From Clostridiaceae bacterium (GTDB taxonomy: Bacteria; Bacillota; Clostridia; Saccharofermentanales; UBA5734): a stretch of DNA of 7,463 nt. The notes beneath the pieces were generated by a model. The model was not told the origin of the DNA. It was given only the letters and a program-made list of their open reading frames with translations, and searched no databases. The stretch lies in assembly GCA_012727965.1 (NCBI GenBank), contig JAAYFZ010000208.1:1-7463 (forward strand), given 5' to 3'. Below, piece by piece: positions 6,256 to 7,463 of this stretch (positions are counted from its first letter, which is position 1; each line of letters begins with the position of its first letter). The translations under genes were made by a program, and so were the position numbers.

Positions 6256-7463
6256 GCTTATAATTGCCGATGATGAGCCGCTGGTCTGCGTCGGAGTACA
6301 GTCGATGCTTGATTGGGAAGCCATGGGCATAGAAATTGTCGGAATAGCACGTAACGGCCAAAAAGCAGCTGAGCTTATTGAAGAAAATAAGCCCGATATA
6401 GTTATCACCGATATAAAAATGCCAATCAAAAATGGGCTTCAGTTAGCACAAGAATCTAAGGATAAGTATGGAGAGGTTCCGGCCTTTATTATTCTGACAA
6501 GCTATGAGGATTTCGAATATGCACGCCAGGCTATACAGGCGCAGACGCTCGATTATCTTGTGAAATTGGAGCTGGATGAAAAAACACTGAGCAAAGCAAT
6601 CAGAAATGCAATCGAAGCTGTGGATAAGCAAAGAAGAATGCATCCGGGCCAGCAGGTTTTAGTACGCAGCAATATGCAGGCTCTAAGAGAGAAGTTTTTC
6701 ATCCGTCTGTTTAACAATCTTTTTGACGGTGAAGAAAACTATCAGGTTCAGAGAAGAGATCTGGATATAGATCAAAAAGCGGAGGCGTATGCAGTAGCAA
6801 CCTGCTCGGTTATGCAAAATGATGAATGCTCCGGATCTGACAAACCTTTTTCTCTATACTCCAGTGTGATGCAGCTCGTGCGCGAGACAATCTGCAGATA
6901 TCTGCCTTGTTACGTGGTTCCGCTCGATATGTGGCATTTTTCAATTGTATTCTGTCTCGATGAAACCGTAATCAATAATGATTACAAAGCACTTATCAGA
7001 GAAGCTTTGATTCAGACGTCGGACCTGCTCTATCGCTATATGAGTGTAAGTCTGCGCTCGATCGTGGGCAAAACCGTTGATGATTTGCGTCGGCTTGATA
7101 TCAGCTACCGACAGAGTCAGCACTGCTGCCGTCAGGTTGGTGATAGTACGGTTGCCTTCTATGATGATTATAGTGTAAGTACATCTGATTATATAATTTC
7201 CCTGCAGACTCTGCGTCAATCGATTTCAAAAGCCTTTGAAGAGATGGACATGGCAGCGCTTAACAAGTCTTTTTCCAGATTGGCTGATATTTTTGTTTCG
7301 CATCCGGATGATCTGCTAAATGCCATGGACACTGCCTGTAATATACTCTATATGGCAATTTCACTTCTTCCTGACGGTGAAGCCATGGTCGAGCAAATAT
7401 TCGCTGATTCATCTGAGAGCTATAGATCACTCTACCGGCTCAGGGATGTAGATAGTATTTCTA
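6248..7463 (+). CDS. Response regulator, YesN type (3' end cut by window edge)
   Basis: This is the partner regulator of the kinase. The ATG at 6248 overlaps the kinase end by 8 bases, with AGGAGG at 6236-6241 inside the kinase gene, indicating translational coupling. The window shows 405 residues. Residues 1 to about 120 are a receiver domain: acidic D8/D9, phospho-acceptor D55 in DIVITDIKMP, T84 in FIILTSYEDF, and K106 in DYLVKLEL. The conserved Lys is followed by Leu instead of the usual Pro. Residues about 120-405 form the poorly conserved middle region found in YesN-like proteins, with the typical block ISYRQSQHCC...DSTVAFYDDY. No helix-turn-helix is seen before the edge. YesN proteins usually run to about 500-540 residues and end in an AraC-type DNA-binding domain, which should lie just to the right. 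The AraC output domain is inferred, not seen. The likely target is the divergent transporter-GH88 operon. Confidence 0.92.
   Translation, partial: MYKLIIADDEPLVCVGVQSMLDWEAMGIEIVGIARNGQKAAELIEENKPDIVITDIKMPIKNGLQLAQESKDKYGEVPAFIILTSYEDFEYARQAIQAQTLDYLVKLELDEKTLSKAIRNAIEAVDKQRRMHPGQQVLVRSNMQALREKFFIRLFNNLFDGEENYQVQRRDLDIDQKAEAYAVATCSVMQNDECSGSDKPFSLYSSVMQLVRETICRYLPCYVVPLDMWHFSIVFCLDETVINNDYKALIREALIQTSDLLYRYMSVSLRSIVGKTVDDLRRLDISYRQSQHCCRQVGDSTVAFYDDYSVSTSDYIISLQTLRQSISKAFEEMDMAALNKSFSRLADIFVSHPDDLLNAMDTACNILYMAISLLPDGEAMVEQIFADSSESYRSLYRLRDVDSIS

Noticed and set aside
6941..7219. Minus-strand open frame of 92 codons inside the response-regulator gene
   Set aside because: It is antisense to a continuous regulator frame with family-typical sequence, so it is a shadow.
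1..7463. CRISPR array, tRNA or rRNA gene, insertion sequence or phage genes
   Set aside because: I found no regularly spaced repeats, cloverleaf-like sequence, transposase motifs or terminal inverted repeats; nearly all the DNA is accounted for by six coding regions.

Overview
The window holds one carbohydrate-uptake locus with its own two-component regulator. It most resembles a Gram-positive Firmicute, probably a gut or rumen Clostridia/Lachnospiraceae-type bacterium. The reasons are strong AGGAGG ribosome binding sites, GTG and TTG starts, a lipoprotein with a Thr/Glu/Ala-rich linker after its lipobox Cys, and a YesM/YesN-type kinase and regulator beside a CUT1 sugar transporter. This assignment is inferred from style; no taxonomic marker gene is present.

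Left arm (minus strand, read right to left from about 4250): an extracellular solute-binding lipoprotein (2787-4145), two six-helix permeases (1743-2681 and 892-1728), then a cytoplasmic family 88 glycoside hydrolase (start at 887, cut by the left edge). Gaps are 105, 14 and 4 bases, which fits one operon. A GC-rich stem-loop in the 105-base gap may let the binding protein be made in excess over the permeases. No transporter ATPase is seen; in this family it is commonly a shared protein encoded elsewhere.

Centre (4146-4410): a divergent regulatory region of 265 bases. It holds weak back-to-back promoter candidates, two small ATCTTA palindromes, and a perfect 7-5-7 inverted repeat just upstream of the binding protein's ribosome binding site.

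Right arm (plus strand): a membrane sensor histidine kinase (4411-6255), overlapped by 8 bases by a response regulator (from 6248) that runs off the right edge before its expected C-terminal AraC-type DNA-binding domain.

Working model (inference): the kinase senses an extracellular saccharide or the loaded binding protein and phosphorylates the regulator, which activates the divergent transporter operon. The transporter imports unsaturated uronic-acid-ended oligosaccharides, such as those lyases release from glycosaminoglycans or similar polyuronides, and the GH88 enzyme removes the terminal unsaturated uronate in the cytoplasm. Each part is a known family. The unexplored points are the substrate, the sensory domain and the leader structures.
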